Shown: positions 22,072 through 38,875, counted from the first letter of the stretch. The stretch: 64,000 nt of DNA from Podarcis raffonei (GCF_027172205.1 NC_070617.1:937501-1001500), one strand, 5' to 3'. Made by a program: numbers and translations. Notes: generated from the letters alone by a model not told the origin.

Positions 22072-24117
22072 TATTAGTTGTACCCCGCCCATCTGGCTTG
22101 GTTTCCCCAGACACTATGGGTGGCTTCCAATAGAATATTAAAATACACTAATAATTAAACATTAAAAGTTTCCCTAAACAGGGCTGCCTTCAGATGTCTT
22201 CTAAAAGTCTGGTAGTTGTTTTTCTCTTTGACATCTGGTGGGAGGCTGTTCCACAGGGCGGGTTCCACTACCGAGAAGGCCCTCTGCCTGGTTCCCTGTA
22301 ACCTCACTTCTCGCAGGGAGGGAACCGCCAGAAGGCCCTCGGAGCTGGACCTCAATGTCTGGGCTGAATGATGGGGGTGGAGACGCTCCTTCAGGTATCC
22401 TGGGCTGAGACTGTTTAGGGCTTTAAAGGTCAGCACTAACACTTTGAATTGTGCTCGGAAACGTACTGGGAGCCAATGTAGGTCTTTCAAGACCGGTGTT
22501 ATATGGTCTCAGCAGCGGCTCCCGGTCACCAGTCTGGCTGCCACATTCTGGATTAGTTGCAGTTTCTGGGTCACCTTCAAAGGGAGCCCCATGTAGAGCG
22601 CATGGCAGTAGTCCAAGCGAGAGATAACTAGAGCATCCAAGATGCTAGTCCTTAAGGAAGCTGCAAAGTTCTGGGGTGTGTGGGGTCTTTTTTGGGGGAG
22701 GGGGGAGACAACAGCTGCCGTAACCTCAGGAGCCACAGAAGGGCAATGGATGAATGTCTGTGGGGGCTTCGCTGCCCTGCCTTGACCCTCCTAGGGTCTC
22801 AAGTGAGACTAGACTAGAGCAATTCACACGGAGGCTGCATAGCTAATTGTCAGGGATTGTTTGGCTGTGATCCTCGCATTGCAGAGGGTGGGTTTACATG
22901 ACCCGCTGGGGTCCCTTACAATTCTATAAAAATAGCAAATGGGGCTTTTTTTTTGGCTTAGGGCCCTCGCACCTACAGGACCACCTCTCCTGGTCTGCCC
23001 CGCAGAGGACTTTAAGGTCCATGAATAATCATAGAGGTCCCTGAGGAAGTCAGACTATCCTCCACCAGGGCAGGGCCTTCTCAGTGGTGGCTCCGACCTG
23101 GTGGAATGCTCTGTCCCATGAGACCAGGGCCCTGCAGGATTTAACCTCCTTCCGCAGGGCCTGTAAGACAGAGCTATTCCGCCTGGCCTTTAATTTGAAT
23201 TCAGTCTACTCTTTTATTTCCCTTCCCTTCCCTCACTCGCTCTGAGACCCCACAGCTAATTCTCCCCTGGTCTCCTCGCTGGCCCAAGTAGGACCAATTC
23301 AGCCAGCTAGCCCTGGGGATTATCTAATTGATTTTTGATTTTTATTGTTATTCATGGTTTTTATACAGTGGTACCTCAGGTTACATACGCTTCAGGTTAC
23401 ATACGCTTCAGGTTGCAGACTCCGTTAACCCAGAAATAGTGCTTCAGATTAAGAAGTTTGCTTCAGGATGAGAACAGATGAGAACCGTGCTCTGGCGGCA
23501 GCGGGAGGCCCCATTAGCTAAAGTGGTGCTTCAGGTTAAGAACAGTTTCAGGTTAAGTACAGGCCTCCGGAACGAATTAAGTACTTAACCTGAGGTACCA
23601 CTGTACTGTATTTTATGCTGCTTTTAAAATTGTTTTAAATATGTTGTTAGCCGCCCTGAGCCCGGTTTTTGAACCGGGAAGGGCGGGGTATAAATAAAAA
23701 TTTATTATTATTAATTATTATTTTTAAAAATTCATCTTGCTTTTTGCAAAATGACGCACCCCTCCCCCCCCCCCGCTGTCAATGTTCCTCCTGTTCTGTT
23801 TGCAGCAAACGGGGCGCAGGATCTGCCCCTTCCTGAACGCCGCTCCTCTCCCCGCAGGGAAAAAGGACCTCCGCAGCTGCCACGACTGCCTGAAGTCCAT
23901 CAAGACCTTGAAGGAGAACCTGCAGGAGGTCCAGGGCCGGCTCTGGAAGGTGGAAGCCAAGCTGGGCATCCGCGTGCCCCCCCACGAGCTGGAGCTGGAG
24001 GAGGACGAGAAGGAGCCCCCCAAGGAAGGAGGAGGGGAGGGTGAGGAGAGCCCCCTGGCCTGGGCGCCCCTTCCAGTTTCCCCCCAGCCTGGAGGTGGGG
24101 CAGAGGGCAGCTGGTGA
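18413..24117 (+). CDS. Unrecognised gene with seven phase-linked exons
   Basis: Exons 18413-18483, 20205-20228 (24 nt), 20493-20572, 20711-20764, 21586-21645, 21739-21930 and 23858-24117 (TGA) all have GT-AG borders and matching phases, and total 741 nt (246 aa). The chain reads MISSALLLPCAMKCWFSCN, then SRYKEDHRLSEIREEGKREK, an acidic/proline-rich middle, then HHEILGFIQELGAAQERQSR and KKDLRSCHDCLKSIKTLKEN. The C-terminal 80 residues look like a helical coiled coil with a CxxC, followed by a Glu-rich tail. AATAAA at 24208 lies about 90 bp past the stop. I do not recognise the family; no function is claimed. The first exon and its start are the weakest part (phase fits, but the exon could extend upstream or be another gene's). 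The fourth exon could start 24 nt earlier in frame. The seventh exon could read through from an alternative acceptor near 23,805. Introns hold LINEs and an LTR fossil. Confidence 0.6.
18590..18985 (+). mobile_element. L2-like LINE 3' end
   Basis: Encodes [19 protein letters not shown] and SVVAPALWNDLPSDVKE, then has the 3' tail (CCAGAGTGGCTGGGGAAAGC) and about 17 AAT units at 18,928-18,978. Sits in the first intron of the unrecognised gene. Confidence 0.88.
19275..19520 (-). mobile_element. CR1 LINE 3' end, antisense, carrying a mini-element
   Basis: Antisense CR1 tail (AAAACTGTAAAGTTGGAGAA, TCATCTAGTCCAGCCCTCTG, CAACCTCTGCTTAAAATCC) interrupted by a 92-bp palindromic insert. Confidence 0.8.
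19363..19454. mobile_element. 92-bp inverted-repeat mini-element in CR1
   Basis: Starts CCATAGCTGTCAAC and ends GTTGACAGCTATGG, a 14-bp perfect terminal inverted repeat. TCCCAA is repeated on both sides, and the CR1 reads through when it is removed. The interior is AAAGGGAAA-rich. I do not recognise the superfamily; the 6-8 bp duplication would suit hAT-like elements. Confidence 0.75.
19635..20045 (-). mobile_element. L2-like LINE 3' end, antisense
   Basis: Starts with an AAT microsatellite, then the reverse complement of the shared tail (CCACACTGGGCGGCTTCCAA) and of the C-terminal coding part ([20 protein letters not shown] on the minus strand). Confidence 0.88.
20930..21360 (-). mobile_element. 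LTR-like fossil, antisense, related to 14.56 kb
   Basis: Related to the 14,555-15,060 element in reverse (shared GATCTTTATTGA and CTGTTGCAACAG segments and CTTGCAGAGAAAACATTTGG). It lies in an intron of the unrecognised gene. No internal genes; old, boundaries approximate. Confidence 0.5.
22030..22645 (-). mobile_element. L2-like LINE 3' part, antisense
   Basis: AAT tail at 22,033-22,073, then the antisense 3' end and coding region (minus strand: [38 protein letters not shown]). In an intron of the unrecognised gene. Confidence 0.9.
22955..23725 (+). mobile_element. Second L2-like LINE family, split by a Tigger-like element
   Basis: Encodes TRALQDLTSFRRACKTELF-like sequence, then ends GCCGCCCTGAGCCCGGTTTT and GGGCGGGGTATAAATAAAAA with an ATT tail. 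This family differs from the commoner L2-like copies. The 3' end is interrupted at 23,366-23,603. Confidence 0.8.
23366..23603 (-). mobile_element. Tigger-like short inverted-repeat element
   Basis: CAGTGGTACCTCAGGTTACA at the left, TAACCTGAGGTACCACTG at the right, TA on both flanks, inserted within the LINE 3' end. Confidence 0.88.
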
Positions 24118-24207
24118 AGATGCCAAGCCAGAGACAGAAGCAGGCGGACGCAGCCCACCATTTCACCGGCTGGCGGGGGAGGGGGCTTGGCTTCCTGAAA
24201 ACAACAA

Positions 24208-24213
24208 AATAAA
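24208..24213 (+). terminator. Polyadenylation signal AATAAA
   Basis: Lies 91 bp after the stop codon of the unrecognised gene. A second AATAAA follows near 24,251. This supports 23,858-24,2xx as a genuine terminal exon. Confidence 0.6.
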
Positions 24214-24552
24214 GGCCTTTATTTTTTCATTTAATAAATATGTATCTTGAATAAACTTCCCAAGGTCAGTTTGCAGACGACCCCCCCAAAAGGTGAAATA
24301 CCATGTGAGCAATCAATCAATACACTGGTTGGGTAGCCAATTCTCAGGCGGCGATACCTGCATTGCGCAGGGTCAGACTAGATGGCCTTTGGGGGTCCCT
24401 TCTGACAATCCTGCGGCTCTAAGCAGCCTTAACCTTGTTTTAGCCCAAGAGCCGCACCAGGTGACCTTCCAGGGGCCACGTGCCAGAGCCGTGGGAGGGC
24501 GTCTCTGCGGCTGGGAGGGCACTCAGCCTTTGATTCTTTCATATGTGTGTGT

Positions 24553-24553
<1 letters not shown>

Positions 24554-24588
<35 letters not shown>
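24554..24588. repeat. (CA)n microsatellite
   Basis: About 17 CA units after a short GT run, between the unrecognised gene and MRPL24. Confidence 0.95.
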
Positions 24589-24590
<2 letters not shown>

Positions 24591-24597
24591 TATCTAA

Positions 24598-25235
24598 AGA
24601 TTTTTCTTTTTTTGAATATGCTTTTTATTAAGTTTCATTTCAGATACACCAACACCAACAAACAAATATATCAAATCTTTTTACATCTCTCTTACTTTAT
24701 GCTGTATAGAGCCATTGACTTCCCTCCTTCCCTTCCGCAGGTTTTCTTATTCCAATCCTTAATTCACAGTTTCATTACTAAAAGACTAAACCATGACATA
24801 AGATTTATTTCAGTCCTGCTAACGTCTTCAAATTTCTACAGTTCTCACCTATGTAGACCATAAATTTACTCCATTCTTTTTGGTACCTGAAGAGTTTTCA
24901 GTCTTTATAACTTAATCTACATTTCTTAATTGCTTATTACTTTAATTGCCCTTAACTAACAATTCTCTTCATAATCTTCTCTGCAATATTTTGCACAGTC
25001 CTCCTTACAAAACTTCTTGCAGTCCTACTAGTGTGATCTGTTTATTACAATTGCTTTTCAAATAGTTCAGATATTTACTCTGGTCCCGCAGGTTTCGCAT
25101 CCTTCCTGTCATCTTATCTAATTCTGCATAGTTCCATTAATTTCATCTGCCTTTTTTCCCTCTTCTTTTTGGGTTCATTATTGACATTTGATTGTATTTG
25201 ATTGTTCAATTAAGAAAGCTTATTAAAAAGAAAGA
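24598..25235 (-). mobile_element. L1-type LINE tail, antisense
   Basis: Antisense 3' region with TTTTTATTAAGTTTCATTTC-type start, then AGTCCTACTAGTGTGATCTG and TGGTCCCGCAGGTTTCGCAT, shared with copies at 26.26 and 57.6 kb. The part from 25,016 on is repeated at 26,261. Confidence 0.7.
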
Positions 25236-25284
25236 AAGAAAGCTCATGAAACGCCATCCGTAAAAGAAACCTCCATCTGCGCCT

Positions 25285-26262
25285 GATACCCAGCAGATGA
25301 TACCCAGCTCTACCTCTCTTTCAAATCGGAACCAGTGAAGGCGGCAAAGGTCCTGTGAGTGTCTGGAGGCAGTTGGAGGATGGATGGCGGCTAACAGATT
25401 GAGGTTGAATCCTGACAAGACAGAAGGACTGTTTTGGGGGGGGACAGGGGGTGGGCAGGTGTGGAGGATTCCCTGGTCCTGAATGGGGTAACTGTGCCCC
25501 TGAAGGACCACGTGCGCAGCCTGGGAGTCATTTTGGACTCACAGCTTTCCATAGAGGCACAGGTCAAATCTGTGTCCAGGGTAGCTGTTTACCAGCTCCA
25601 TCTGGTACGCAGGCTGAGACCCTCCCTGCCCACAGACTGTCTTGCCAGAGTGGTGCATGCTCTGGTTATCTCCCGCTTGGATTACTGCAATGAGCTCTAC
25701 GTGGGGCTACCTTTGAAGGTGACCCGGAAACTACAACTAATCCAGAACGCAGCAGCTAGACTGGTGACTGGGGGTGGCCGCAGAGACCACATAACACCGG
25801 TCTTGAAAGACCTACATTGGCTCCCAGTACGTTTCTGAGCACAATTCAAAGTGTTGGTGCTGACCTTTAAAGCCCTAAACGGCCTCGGTCCAGTATACCT
25901 GAAGGAGCGTCTCCACCTCCATCGTTCTGCCCGGACACTGAGGTCCAGCTCCGAGGGCCTTCTGGCGGTTCCCTCATTGCGAGAAGCAAAGCTACAGCGA
26001 ACCAGGCAGAGGGCCTTCTCGGTGGTGGTGCCCACCCTGTGGAACGCCCTCCCACCAGATGTCAAGGAAATAAGCAGCTATCTTATCATTAAAAGACGCC
26101 TGAAGGCAGCCCTGTTTAGGGAAGTTTTTAATGTTTAATAGGTTATTAAAAGGTGATTGTATTTTAGTGTTTTGTTGGAAGCCGCCCAGAGTGGCTGGGG
26201 AAAATAATAAATATAAATTATATAAATTATATATAAATAATAAATTATGATTATGATTATTC
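25285..26262 (+). mobile_element. L2-like LINE, about 1 kb
   Basis: Begins just after the YADD region (ATGATACCCAGCTCTACCTC) and reads through [40 protein letters not shown] and [20 protein letters not shown] to the 3' end and an AT-rich tail. Confidence 0.9.
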
Positions 26263-26537
26263 TTGCAGTCCTACTAGTGTGACCTGTTTATTACAATTGC
26301 TTCTCAAATAGTTCAGATATTTACTCCAGTCCTCTGAAACTCTGATCCCGCAGGTTTCGGATCCTTCCTGTCATCTAATTCTGTATAGTTCCATTAATTC
26401 ATCCTTTTCCCCCTCTTCTTTTCGGGTCCATTCTTGACATTTGATTGTATTTGATTGTTAAAGTAATAAATCTTATTAAAAAGAAAGAAAGAAAGTTCAC
26501 GAAAGGCCACCCGTAAAAGAAACCTCCACCTGCGCCT
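26261..26537 (-). repeat. Second copy of L1-tail plus flank (see 25,016-25,283)
   Basis: TCTTGCAGTCCTACTAGTGT to CCACCTGCGCCTCCCC repeats 25,016-25,283, including the non-L1 flank CCGTAAAAGAAACCTCCA. An extra CAGTCCTCTGAAACTCTGAT-containing stretch is retained here. Confidence 0.8.
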
Positions 26538-26539
26538 CC

Positions 26540-26830
26540 CCAATGCAAAGCGCACCTCGCTCCCTCGACTTCCCTCTGCGAACAGCTGGTGTATTTTCCT
26601 CCCTCCCGAATTACTACAAGTCCCAGAATGCACCGCGCCTGCCCTCCCCGCCCCGCCCCTTGTTGCCCCCCTTTGCGCGTGCGCAGTCTTCCCGGCGAGG
26701 CTGCGAGGCAGAAGGTGAGCGAAGGGAGGTCGCGCGTGGAGGGATTTGGGGGGGCACCTTCTTCTTCCCTGCAAAATGGGGGGGACACGCAGAGGGGGCC
26801 CCGAGGCCAGGGGTGCAAGGGGGCAGCAGG
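26540..26830 (+). promoter_or_regulatory. MRPL24: MRPL24 promoter and non-coding first exon
   Basis: GC-rich block with CCCCGCCCC Sp1-like boxes, an ACTACAAGTCCCAGAATGCA motif (ZNF143/SBS-like, common in housekeeping promoters) and GCGCGTGCGCAG (NRF1-like, typical of mitochondrial-protein genes). A donor GAGGCAGAAG|GTGAGC ends the first exon at 26714. The motif assignments are from knowledge of mammalian promoters. Confidence 0.75.
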
Positions 26831-26884
26831 GGTGGGGGGGTCGGGAGGGGGGCTGCCTTCCTCGGGGTTTTTTTGGCATTAATC

Positions 26885-27935
26885 CAGTATATTTTCTTTT
26901 TAAAATTTTTTTAAAATTCAAAATTAAAACAAGACATATTATCCAGAAATATATCATCATTATTCCCCCCCATTTTTCCTCCCCCCCAAAAAAAATCCAC
27001 CCCACCCCCCGACTTCCCTCAGTTCCAGTCTTTGGTTTCTCTGAGACTGCTGTTTTCTGCATGTTACAAAGCTGTATAGATCCTCAAACTATTTAGCTGA
27101 TTATTATCAATAAAAAGTTTGTGGATGTTTCTTCAAAACCTGCCAAGGAGTCCAGTTCGCTTTGTTGCGTCTTCAGATACTTTGTAAAGGGTTCCCATTC
27201 ATCCTTAAAGTCACAGTTCTCCTTGTCCCGTAGCTTGTATGTCAGTTTTGCCAGTTCTGCATAGTCCCTCCATTTTTCTTGCCATGATTCTTTACTTGGG
27301 GTTTCTTCAGTCTTCCATCCTTGTGCTACCAAAACTCTCGTGGCCGTTGTCGCATACATGAAGATGTTTTTCAGCTTTTTTGGCAGGTCTTTCCCTACAA
27401 TCCCTAATAAAAATGCTTCAGGTTTTTTTCCACAAATGTTAAATGGAACATTTTCTTCAATTCGTTGTATATCATTTCCCAAAATTTTTTAATTACCTTA
27501 CAATCCCACCACGTATGATAAAATGTCCCTTCCTTTTCCTTACACTTCCAACATATATTTGAACTAGTTTTGTACATTTTCCCAAACTGCGCTGGTGTCG
27601 TGTACCATCTGTACATCATCTTCATGTAATTCTCCTTCAATGGGAACAATCTGTAAATTTTAAGTCAGTTTTCCATAATTTTTCCCAATCTTCCATCATA
27701 ATTTTGTGACCTACATCTTGTGCCCATTTAATCACAACTGATTTTACCTCTTCAGCTTTCGTCTCCCATTCTGATAATATGCTGTATGCGGCCTTCAGTA
27801 GTTTCACTTTCCCTTCAAACACTTCCGTTTGAAACCTAGATCTAGTATAACTAAATCCTTTCTTGCTGTCTTCTTTATCAGTATATTTTCTTTTAATTGC
27901 TAAATGATTCTGTGTATGTTGCGGCAGCCTTTGGC
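26885..27935 (-). mobile_element. L1 LINE 3' part, antisense, in MRPL24 intron 1
   Basis: Minus-strand coding traces of L1 ORF2 C-terminus: [40 protein letters not shown] and KNIFMYATTATRVLVAQGWK. It reaches to within about 40 bp of the MRPL24 coding-exon acceptor, leaving only the pyrimidine tract as unique sequence. Confidence 0.85.
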
Positions 27936-27976
27936 TATGTGCAATAAAACTGAGTCTCCCTTTCCTCGCAGGGACC

Positions 27977-30900
27977 ATGAGGCTCTCCGTCCTCCTTGCC
28001 GCGGCGGAGAAATTCAAGCCGCACCCCGGCTACCGCTATGGCATGAACCGGCCCGGCTCAGTCGCCGACAAGGCCAAGAACCCTCCGTGGGTCTGGCGGA
28101 AGAAGATCCCCATAGAGCCCATCAAAGACGAGGACTGGAAGTTCTTCAAGGGCGACACGGTGAGGTCTCAACCTGCTCTCAGCTACCCGCTTTGTCTGTG
28201 CCACTCGCTTCCGCAATGCCCGCCTCCCAAGGCTTGACCGCTACCATGGGAACTCTGTGGGGCAGCCCTTGGAGACAATAATAAAAAATTATTATTATTA
28301 TTATTATTATAACCCACGTTCCAAACATGCCGCCTGACCTCTTGCAGAGGGGAGATGTTTCACATGCACCCGGCTGGTTTTCCTGCAACTGCAGTCCCTG
28401 CCTGGGTTTGAACTGCTGGGCTAAGTGGGTTTTCCGTCACAGTCAACGCAGAATGCTGCAGCCCGATTGCTGACGGGAGTGACGCCTTGTCAGCATATAA
28501 GAACCATTTTCATGGGTTGCCGACTTGCTACCGGGCCAAGTTCAAGGTGTTAGTATTAGTTACTCTATGAGAAAAGCAGATGACAGATTGAGAATATTTA
28601 TTTCCTAAAATTTATACCCTGGTGGGTTGTAAATACAACCACCTCAATGTGGTTTACTAAAAAAAGAGGCAAGGCAATAAAATTAGCAAGGAGAAAAAAT
28701 TGGCAACAATCATTTAAGACGTTCCAAAAGTTAAAACAAATTAAAACTCACACCAACTTGCTACACCATCTAGGTAGCCTTGCCTGAACGAGAATGTCTT
28801 TAGCAGGGACTGAAAAGGATACAGCAAAGCTGCATGCCTGAAGTCAACAGGCAGGGAGTTCCAAAGGGCACCTGTCTGGTACCAATAATCCTAATAAATA
28901 AGGTGGCAAATCTCTGCCTGGCTGAAGAGACTATTGCGGTCCTTCGAGCTTGGCCCACTGGCCATTCCTGCAAGGCAGGCGGGTCTCTCCTCCCGGCCGG
29001 AGGTCAGGATCCTGGACGGTCCCTTGCCTGCCCCCAAATGGGGCAGCCGACCCAACCGGGGGTCTTCCCTTCCAACCCCCATCCCTTTCTCTCTTCCTTT
29101 CAGGTTCAGATCCTGAAGGGGAAGGACTTGGGAAAGCAGGGAATGGTCTCCCAGGTGATCCGAGAGCGGAACTGGGTCGTTCTGGAGGGCCTGAATGTGG
29201 TAAGTGATGATGATGATGGTGGTGCCCTTGGGCTCCCCCCCCCAGAAGAGAAGTGGGGTGTTCTGGGGGCTTTGGCACACTGAGACCCTTATGTGCTCTT
29301 TGGCTCAGCCTTCTCCGTGGTGGCCTCTGCCCTGTGGAACGCCCTCCCACCAGATGTCAAAGAGAACAACAACTACCAGACTTTAAGAAGACATCTGAAG
29401 GCAGCCCTGTTTAGGGAAGCTTTAAATGTTTGATGCATTACAGTATTTTAATATTTTGTTGGAAGCTGCCCAGAGTGGCTGGGGAAGCCCAGCCAGATGG
29501 GCGGGGTATAAATAATAAATTGTTATTATTATTCCTTCCCTCCCCTTTCCGGTAGCACTACCGATACACAGGCAAGTCCGGCGCCTACGGTGGGATGTAC
29601 ATGGCCAGTGAGGGCCCGCTGCTGATCAACTGGGTGTCCCTGGTCGACCCCACTGACAGGTAGGGGGCAGGGCAAAACTAAGAATTTGCCCCTTGATCAC
29701 CATTCCTGAATTCATTGCTTGTGATCCCTGCGTGGCCAAGGGTTGGACTTCAGGGGCCAGCAAACTTTTTCAGCAGGGGTCCGGTCCACTTTCCCTCAGA
29801 CCTTGTGGGGGGCCGGGCTATATTTTTTGGGGAAAAATAAATGAACGAATTCCTATGCCCCACAAAAAACCCAGAGATGCATTTTAAATAAAAGAACACA
29901 TTCTGCTCATGTAAAAACATGCTGATTCCTGGACCGTCTGCAGGTCGGATTTAGAAAGCAATTTGGCCAGATCCGGTCCCTGGGCCTTAGTTTGCCTACC
30001 CATAGACTAGATGGCTCTTTGGGTCCCTCCAAACTCGATGATTCTGTGATCCCATGATCTGTGGGGGGTGAACGGCGTCCCCCTGAAAGCACCGTGGATT
30101 CGTTTCCAGAGGTTACGCTCCCCTTCGTTTAAGAGCTTTTCTAAACTGCTGAATGTTCTAAAAGCCTCTAAACAGCAGGCTCATTTGCTGGAAGAAGAGG
30201 AAAACCCTCTAGCCTTCCATCGTAATTTGTTGTATATTATTATCATTATTATTCTTATTGTTATTATTATTATTATTATTCAACTGGCCTTCACCCCAAG
30301 GTCCCAGGGCCGTTTCCAGCGATTAAAACACAATCTTAAAAACAGTTTTGAACAAGTTAGATCACAGAAATAAGTTGGGGCATAAAAATATATTTCTCAA
30401 GTGTCCAAAGATAAGAGGTCTGTCTCCGGAAGCTGTAGAATGAAAGTGTCAGGTTTTTTTTAATGAACATTTAATATTATTTGTAAACCAACCAGTGAGA
30501 TTAAGGATGATTAAGAAGTATTTAAATCCTGCTAGGTAAATGAAATATCGATTGTTCTCCTTTTTTGTTACGACAACAAACACCTGGGGACTTATTTTCC
30601 CCGTGGTCCATATAATCAAAGACTGCAGACTTTGGTGTTTTTAAGCGAGGCCAGGTGGGCAGGGTATAAATAATAAAATTATTATTATTATCATCACTGC
30701 TTTTCTTCTAGAAAAAGGGTGCCAGTACTGTGTAACCTTGAGCACCCCCAGAAAAAAGCACTGATATTTGTATTATTGTTGTTTAACAGTTTGATGATTG
30801 ATCCACGGACTGAGTTTAGTTATTTATATTTCGTAAAAACTATACACTGCTCAATTGTAAAAAATTACAGCATGCAGAAAATTTAAATCCACACCAACTT

Positions 30901-31577
30901 CCTAAACATCTGGGTGGCTTAAGCAAGAATGTTTTTAGCAGATGCTGAACTTCAGCTTGAGCTTGCTTTCAAACACGCCCCCCCCAACCCCACTTCCCCA
31001 TCCCCGCTGGACTCTCCCTGGGCCCCCCTCTCCCTTCTCGTCTGCCCCTTGCCCCCCCCCAGGCTGCCCACTGAGGTGGAATGGCGCTACACGGAGGAAG
31101 GAGAGAGGGTCCGCGTCTCCCTGCGGACCGGCAGGATCATCCCGAAGCCCTTGGAGCAGAGAGACGATGGCATCATCCCAGAACAATGGACAGGTGAGTG
31201 GCTCTTTTGTTTGGGAGTGGAGCTGGCATGGAGTGGATTTCCATGGGGAAAAGGGAATCCTGACCGCCTGTTGCCTCAGGCAGACCCTGCCTTGGTTCTG
31301 AGCTGTCCTCTGTCACCATGTGGACTAGAAACGTGGTTCCGGGTTTACAGAACCTGCACCATAGCATTAAAAAAAACACACACCATAATTTCCTGTGCCC
31401 CATTTTCTATTCTCCTTTCCCCCCGGCCTTGCTGCTGAAGACTGCCCCAAGGACACTTCGGTGGAGGACGCCTTGAAGAAGACCTACGTCCCTTCCTTGA
31501 AGACGTTCCAGGAGGAGCTCATGGAGCTCATGGGCATCGTGGAGACGCGCCGCTACAGAAAGTCCTACTGGTATTGA
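27977..31577 (+). CDS. MRPL24: MRPL24, mitochondrial ribosomal protein uL24m
   Basis: Coding exons 27977-28159, 29104-29199, 29556-29659, 31063-31193 and 31441-31577 (TGA), all GT-AG and in phase, give 216 aa, the same length I recall for human. It is a structural protein of the large mitochondrial ribosomal subunit. The N-terminus ([16 protein letters not shown]) fits a matrix-targeting segment; a KOW motif lies at about residues 58-75 ([16 protein letters not shown]). [25 protein letters not shown] and the C-terminal SYWY are family hallmarks. The ATG is four bases past the acceptor (GGACC|ATG). Introns hold L1, L2-like and hAT-like sequence. It is tail-to-tail with METTL25B, as in human. 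Confidence 0.97.
28265..28315. repeat. (ATT)n microsatellite
   Basis: ATT repeats within MRPL24 intron 2, probably a LINE tail. Confidence 0.8.
28443..28935. mobile_element. LINE fragments in MRPL24 intron
   Basis: 28,443-28,560 resembles the second L2-like family in sense orientation ([11 protein letters not shown]-type coding). 28,590-28,935 is a separate antisense LINE-like remnant also seen at 30,800-30,945 (CACACCAACTTCCTAAACAT-type sequence). Family names are uncertain. Confidence 0.5.
29300..29540 (+). mobile_element. L2-like LINE 3' end
   Basis: Starts in TTCTCCGTGGTGGCCTCTGC, passes CAGATGTCAAAGAGAACAAC and ends GGGGTATAAATAATAAAT. It ends about 30 bp before the MRPL24 exon at 29,556. 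Confidence 0.88.
29757..30003 (+). mobile_element. Non-autonomous hAT-like element
   Basis: GCCAGCAAACTTTTTCAGCA at the left and GCCTTAGTTTGCCTACCC at the right form imperfect inverted ends. A second copy is at 45,608-45,868. The 'reveals gene-less AGCAAACTTTTT' pattern is typical of hAT MITEs. Confidence 0.7.
30230..30290. repeat. (ATT)n-rich LINE tail
   Basis: ATT/ATC-rich microsatellite in MRPL24 intron 4. The rest of 30,010-31,062 holds LINE remnants and one short (ATT)n at about 30,672; no exon seen. Confidence 0.75.
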
Positions 31578-31858
31578 GGCCTTTCGTCCCGCGGATCTGT
31601 GCCCCACTGCCTGGACCCCAAAAGACTCTCAGCTTTGGGGGGAGATTGAGGAGGCTGAGATGGGGGCTGTTGCCTCCTGATAAAGGACCCTCTAAACTGC
31701 AACCTGTGTCTTTGAGTCTGTGGAGGTGGCCGTTCTCCTCTGGCAAGTCTATCTATACCGCCTTTCTTTATCGCTACCCGCCATGAGGCGGTTTATAAGC
31801 CATAGAAGCAAAGGTCACACATCTACGGAACAATCTGATCCAAGGCGGAAAATGTCAC

Positions 31859-31864
31859 AATAAA
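31859..31864 (+). terminator. Candidate MRPL24 polyadenylation signal
   Basis: AATAAA 280 bp after the MRPL24 stop. A GATAAA at about 31,679 is a closer but weaker alternative. Confidence 0.4.
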
Positions 31865-31927
31865 AGATAGGACTTTGGGATAAGCAACTTGTATCAAACG
31901 AAGGTAATAGTCAAGAATAAAATAGTA

Positions 31928-32104
31928 CAGTCATACCTCGGGTTACAGATGTTTCAGGTTGTGGTTTTTTGGGTTGCGGACCGCCGGAAGTACCAGAATG
32001 GGTTACTTCCGGGTTTCGGCGGTCACGCATGCGCAGAAGTGCCAAATTGCAACCCGCGAGTGTGCATCCCACACGGATCACGTTTGCAACCCGAGCGTCC
32101 ACTG
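31928..32104 (+). mobile_element. Tigger-like element, GC-rich subfamily
   Basis: CAGTCATACCTCGGGTTACA at the left, CAACCCGAGCGTCCACTG at the right, TA flanks. The interior has CGCATGCGCAG-type sequence. Related copy at 46,898-47,137; it lies between the MRPL24 and METTL25B ends. Confidence 0.8.
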
Positions 32105-32749
32105 TACACGGTAATAACAGAACAGCGACACAATAGTACACAGTGAAACTCATTCTGAAAATATCAGATAAGCAGAAATCTGCTCTCAACAGTGATGTTA
32201 ATAAATTAAAAAACATTCCACACATTACTAAAAACAGCGGCAAAGTTACAATGCATAAAAGGCCACAGTGCATGAATAAAACACAGAAAACGATGGAAAT
32301 GAGCAGCCAAGCCACTTATGGAATTTGTGAGTAACTGGAATTTCCTGAAGTCCTCCCCTCCCAGCTGCTTTCTGCCGCTCTTAAAGTCCAGGGAGAGTCT
32401 GTTCCTCAGCTGGACTTGGTGGTGGGTGAGGGTCTTTTGCCCTCTGCATTTCCTTACTGAGGAGGGGGCCAAGGAGGAAGGTGTTAGGCGGTTCACATCT
32501 CCATGCCTCTTCTGGGAGCCTGTTTGCCTCCCTTGCGCAGATGGAAAGGGGAAAACCTCTCCAGACCTCTTCCACCCTCTCTGATCCATACCTGGCCAGG
32601 GATGATGGGAGCAGGAGCCCCGTTTGTGGCCGAATCTGGGTGTCCAGAGTGCCCATGCCCTGCTTTTTCCATCCTGGGTATTCCTGTTCTCTGGCTTCCT
32701 GCGGTGTGGGGCAGGGTGTGTGGGTCCAGACATCGCCAAGCTGTCCCCT
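32105..32749. other. MRPL24-METTL25B tail-to-tail spacer
   Basis: No coding exon supported on either strand. It should hold the METTL25B 3' UTR on the minus strand; I did not find a clear minus-strand AATAAA near the stop. Confidence 0.5.
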
Positions 32750-38683
<5,934 letters not shown>

Positions 38684-38875
38684 CGCAAGGAGACTCTGCA
38701 GAAGGAAAGGCGAAAGAGGGGAAAGTTATTTCACTGTGGCTTAATTGATGTTGTGCCCTGCAGTGGTGGAAAGCAGGAAATAGTAATAATAATTAATGTG
38801 TACTCTGCCTCTTCCCCTGACTCAGGGCAGCTTACAGATAACATAAGAGCAGCTGAAAACATATGGGGAAGAGAA

